Assembly: GCA_035942255.1 (NCBI GenBank)
Contig: DASZDG010000028.1
Location: 1 to 19,351, forward strand
DNA: 19,351 bases
Direction: 5' to 3'
From: JALZEG01 sp035942255
GTDB lineage: Bacteria; Actinomycetota; CADDZG01; WHSQ01
The position numbers were made by a program, and so were the translations under genes. The notes under the pieces were generated by a model, which saw only the letters and a program-made list of their open reading frames with translations, was not told the origin of the DNA and searched no databases. Shown piece after piece: positions 15,171 to 19,351 of the stretch (position 1 is the first letter of the stretch; each line of letters begins with the position of its first letter).

Positions 15171-15689
15171 ATGGCGAAGATCGCTTTCATCGTCGACGAG
15201 ATGTTCGAAGACTCCGAGTTCCAGGTTCCCTACGACCGGGTCAAGGAGGCCGGCCACGAGCCGGTGATCGTGGGGCTCGAAGCAGGCAAGAAGATCGAGG
15301 GCAAGAAGGGCAACGTCACGACGACGACCGAGGTCGCGGCATCCGACGTCGACGCCGGCGACTTCGCCGCCCTCGTGATCCCGGGCGGCTACTCGCCGGA
15401 CAAGATCCGCACCGATGGGGCGATGGTCGGCCTCACGAAGTCGCTCTTCGACGCGGGCAAGCCGGTCGCGGCGATCTGCCACGCGGGCTGGATGCTCGCG
15501 GAGGCGGACGTCGTGCGCGGGAAGACCGTGACGTCGTGGCCGTCGATCAAGACCGACCTCGTGAACGCGGGGGCCGAGTGGGTGGACCAGGAGGTCGTCG
15601 AGGACGGCAACCTCATCACGTCCCGCAAGCCCGACGACCTCGAGGCGTTCACGAAGACGCTGCTCGCGCAGGTAGAGCAGCAGTCCTGA
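15171..15689 (+). CDS. DJ-1/PfpI-family protein (general stress protein 18-like)
   Basis: The ATG at 15171 follows AGGAGG by four bases; an alternative GTG further upstream at 15108 would overlap the divergent gene and lacks a site. The 172-residue protein has the DJ-1/PfpI fold landmarks. Glu16 lies in the early EDSEFQVP segment, a PGG segment is near 71, and the nucleophile elbow AICHAGW has Cys103-His104. Family members act as deglycases, proteases, chaperones or stress-protective proteins; the reaction here cannot be read from sequence. It closely resembles the general stress protein 18 group. It is transcribed alone, ends before a terminator hairpin, and carries a possible SigB-like promoter. 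Confidence 0.9.
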   Translation: MAKIAFIVDEMFEDSEFQVPYDRVKEAGHEPVIVGLEAGKKIEGKKGNVTTTTEVAASDVDAGDFAALVIPGGYSPDKIRTDGAMVGLTKSLFDAGKPVAAICHAGWMLAEADVVRGKTVTSWPSIKTDLVNAGAEWVDQEVVEDGNLITSRKPDDLEAFTKTLLAQVEQQS

Positions 15690-15702
15690 TCCCGGAAAGA
15701 CG

Positions 15703-15731
15703 AGAAGCCCCCTCGATGCGAGGGGGCTTCT
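15703..15731. terminator. Hairpin terminator between convergent genes
   Basis: AGAAGCCCCCTCG at 15703-15715 pairs perfectly with CGAGGGGGCTTCT at 15719-15731, enclosing the 3-base loop ATG. It lies between the stop of the DJ-1-type gene and the stop of the aquaporin-type gene, 14 bases from each, and can serve both strands. The T-rich tail is short on both sides. Confidence 0.8.
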
Positions 15732-15744
15732 GCGCGTACGGCTT

Positions 15745-16743
15745 CTATCTGTCGGGGTTGTAGGGCGGCGGCCCCCCGGGGTTGTCGAGCAGGCCGTCGT
15801 CGCTGACGACCTCGGAAGACGTCCCGGCTTCGTCGATGAGGCCGTTGTCGCCGATGATCGAGTCCGCCGGCGTGGCGGCCCCGGGCATCGGTGCCGGGGC
15901 GACAGTCTCGAGCCCCGTCACCGTCTCGTAGAGCATCGCCGCGGCCATGCCGCCGATGACCGGTCCCGCCGCGTACACCGCGAGGTCCTCCCACGGGATG
16001 TCCTTGACGTCGTAGAGGAGCGACGCGACGAAGGGGCCGAGGCTCCGGGCGAAGTTCGCGGAGCCGCCGGTCGCCGCTGCCGTGACGAGGATGCCGGACG
16101 CGAGGCCGAGGCCGATGATCAGGCCGGACCAGCCCTTCGGCGCCCTCGGGTCCACCGCCACGGCCATGATCGCGGTCACGAGGACGAAGCCGATGAAGGC
16201 CTCCGCGAGCAACGCGTTCACGAACTCGATGTCCTCGGCGATGACGGTCGCGCCGAACATGATCGGGACGTCGTTCAGCAACGCGCCGGCCTCACCGTAG
16301 ATGCCGGCGACGACGAAGGCGCCGGCGATGCCGCCGAGGCACTGGACGAGGATGTACGGCCCGACGTCGTCCCATCTGAACCTGCGGGCGACCGCCAGCG
16401 AGAACGTCACGGCCGGGTTGAAGTGCGCCCCGGAGACGCCTCCGACCGCGTACACGAGGAAGGCCAACGCGGTCGCGAACGCGAACGCGACGCCGAGGAG
16501 GTCGCCGAAGTTGCCCGCGAGCAGTGCTCCGAGGACGGGGTCGCCGCCCGCGTCGGGAATGTTGCCCAACCGCTGCACGGGGCCCATCGAGAAGATCGTC
16601 GCGGCCCCCGTGCCGATGGCCACGAACACCGTCGTCCCGAGGAACTCCGCCCCCAGTCTCCGGGCCAGCGAGGCCTGGCCCGCTTCTTCCGCCGGGACCG
16701 GGGAGGTGCCTCCCGTCCCGGAGCCGATCGCAACGTCGCTCAT
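15745..16743 (-). CDS. MIP/aquaporin-family channel with altered second NPA motif
   Basis: The ATG at 16743 follows AAAGGAG, fixing the start; it gives 332 residues. The MIP fold is recognisable: EFLGTTVFV in the first helix (33-41), NPA at 109-111 in SGAHFNPAVTF, and ANFARSLGPF at 229-238 in place of the usual MNPARSFGP. Thus the second NPA box reads Asn-Phe-Ala, while the selectivity-filter Arg233 remains. Such channels conduct water, glycerol or other small neutral solutes; which applies here is unclear. A long loop at about 53-75 and a C-terminal tail at about 280-332 are extra. The tail is Pro/Gly/Asp-rich with two similar segments, IGDNGLIDE and VSDDGLLDN. The gene diverges from the RTX-type gene and shares a terminator with the DJ-1 gene. 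Confidence 0.88.
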   Translation of the reverse strand: MSDVAIGSGTGGTSPVPAEEAGQASLARRLGAEFLGTTVFVAIGTGAATIFSMGPVQRLGNIPDAGGDPVLGALLAGNFGDLLGVAFAFATALAFLVYAVGGVSGAHFNPAVTFSLAVARRFRWDDVGPYILVQCLGGIAGAFVVAGIYGEAGALLNDVPIMFGATVIAEDIEFVNALLAEAFIGFVLVTAIMAVAVDPRAPKGWSGLIIGLGLASGILVTAAATGGSANFARSLGPFVASLLYDVKDIPWEDLAVYAAGPVIGGMAAAMLYETVTGLETVAPAPMPGAATPADSIIGDNGLIDEAGTSSEVVSDDGLLDNPGGPPPYNPDR

Positions 16744-16886
16744 GCGGCTCCTTTCGTTCCCGTCCGTCGTTCCGGTCTCCGCCGCGCCGGATGTGCCGCC
16801 CAATCAAACACCCACGGGCGGCCGCGGCGCGCTCTTTCTATCCCCTTTTGACGCCGCCGCACCCACTCGTCTGGGATCATCACGGC

Positions 16887-17743
16887 ATGGGTCGAGGGGG
16901 AGGGCGGCTGCCGGCGGCGGGCGTGCTCGTCGTGTGGGTCGTCGCTGCGGCGGTCCCGGCGGCCTATGCCCAGGCATCCTGCTCCCCCGAGCCGTCGCCG
17001 CGCGCCGACGAGATCGTCTGCTCGGACGAGGCCGACTCGCTGTCGACGCTCGCGGGCGACGACATCGTCTTCGGCGGGTCCGGGATCGACCTCCTCAACG
17101 GGGATTCCGGGAACGACCAGCTGTACGGCGAGGGAGGGGACGACACGCTGGGCGGCGACGTGGGATCCGACTACCTCGAGGGCGAGACCGGGCGCGACAC
17201 GCTCGACGGCGGAGAGGGGTCGGACGACCTGCGCGGGGGCACCGGGGTCGACACGATCTTCGGCGGCGCCGGGCAGGATGCGATCGACGGCGGCGCGCAC
17301 GAGGACGACATCTACGGCCACGCCGGCAGCGACCTCGTCTTCGGGTGGCACGGAGACGACTCGCTCACCGGGGGCTCCGGCAACGACGACATGAGCGGCT
17401 TCCTGGGCGCGGACTCGATCCGCGGCGGAGCGGGGCTCGACGTGCTGTACGGCGGTGACGGAGCCGACGCGATCTCCGGCAACGGTGGCGGCGACTTCCT
17501 GCAGGGGTCCGGGGGGGAGGACGTGCTCGACGGCAACGAGGGCCGCGACTTCATCGTCGGGGGGAAGTCCCGAGACGTGATCTACGCCCTGGCCGGGAAG
17601 GACCGCGTGAAGGGCGGCGCTGGCGACGACGAGGTCTTCGCGGCGGACGGAGTGGTGGACCGGATCTCGTGCGGCGCGGGGGCCGACATAGTCCACGTCG
17701 ACCGCGACGACGTCGTGATCGACTGCGAGACGGTCGACCGCGT

Positions 17744-17747
<4 letters not shown>
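16887..17747 (+). CDS. Secreted RTX-type calcium-binding nonapeptide-repeat protein
   Basis: The 286-residue protein starts at the ATG at 16887 with only a weak ribosome site. The frame is open upstream but across the divergent aquaporin gene. Residues 1-28 are a Sec signal peptide ending in Ala-Tyr-Ala. Residues about 54-251 are 22 uninterrupted nonapeptides of the form GGxGxDxLx, the calcium-binding parallel beta-roll. Cysteines 32/45 before and 262/280 after the roll could form capping disulfides. Unlike classical RTX toxins there is no catalytic domain and no sign of a type I secretion signal or transporter gene here. The C-terminal CGxGxDxVxxDRDDxVxxDCE pattern resembles that of other actinobacterial repeat proteins. 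It is probably a small extracellular or surface structural protein. Its stop codon shares bases with that of the convergent acs gene. Confidence 0.85.
17046..17639 (+). repeat. RTX nonapeptide repeat array (22 copies, 27 bases each)
   Basis: The stretch encodes 22 consecutive 9-residue units without insertion or frame change. Most copies keep Gly at position 4 and Asp at position 6. Divergent copies such as GWHGDDSLT, GFLGADSIR and ALAGKDRVK show the array is not freshly amplified. Confidence 0.85.

Positions 17748-19351
<1,604 letters not shown>

Noticed and set aside
16848..16853. TTGACG as a -35 box for the RTX gene
   Set aside because: No suitable -10 element at 16-18 bases; the nearest candidate is 21 bases away.
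17046..17639. The regularly spaced DNA repeats as a CRISPR array
   Set aside because: The 27-base period is the coding repeat of a nonapeptide; copies diverge and no spacer pattern or cas gene exists.

Overview
The window is about 19.35 kb of very GC-rich DNA (strong G/C third-position bias, GTG starts) with short intergenic gaps. Gene content suggests a chromosomal segment of an actinomycete-like bacterium: a MalK/UgpC-type sugar ABC operon with an actinobacterial-style permease, unfused LigD-type Pol and PE-ligase modules, SigF/SigB-like promoter motifs, and secreted TolB-like, RTX-like and metalloprotease proteins. I see no rRNA, tRNA, CRISPR array, insertion sequence or phage module. No species can be named; a deep-branching Actinomycetota lineage is a reasonable guess but only an inference. 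No gene-free stretch exceeds about 185 bases.

Left end (1-2917): a truncated secreted TolB-like propeller protein (minus), a strong hairpin terminator, a small GlsB/YmgE-type membrane stress protein (minus) with a good SigB/SigF-type promoter, a calcineurin-like phosphoesterase with an unexplained N-terminal helical region (minus), and a dCMP deaminase (plus) whose codon use differs from the rest of the window.

Sugar transport operon (3033-9349, plus): ATPase, lipoprotein substrate-binding protein, permease 1, permease 2, then a fifth gene overlapping permease 2 by 4 bases. Permease 1 carries a large extracytoplasmic insertion at the place where E. coli MalF has its P2 loop. The fifth gene encodes an unusual protein: a secreted parallel beta-helix followed by a membrane region holding two copies of an HxxEH...H...N motif with identical spacing. 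The close packing argues for one transcript and a shared role in carbohydrate capture or envelope function. The substrate cannot be read from the sequence.

DNA repair region (9319-15123, minus): a PE-ligase protein followed by a 1-base-overlapping SAM methyltransferase, and, about 2.7 kb further right, a stand-alone LigD-type polymerase/primase followed by a 4-base-overlapping DUF72 protein. A secreted HExxH metalloprotease on the plus strand lies between the two pairs. No Ku gene is visible here.

Right end (15106-19351): a DJ-1/PfpI protein (plus) with a weaker SigB-like promoter, a shared hairpin terminator, a MIP/aquaporin-family channel (minus) with an altered second NPA box and a long acidic tail, a secreted RTX nonapeptide-repeat protein (plus), and a 5'-truncated acetyl-CoA synthetase (minus). 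The stop codons of the last two genes share one CTAG.
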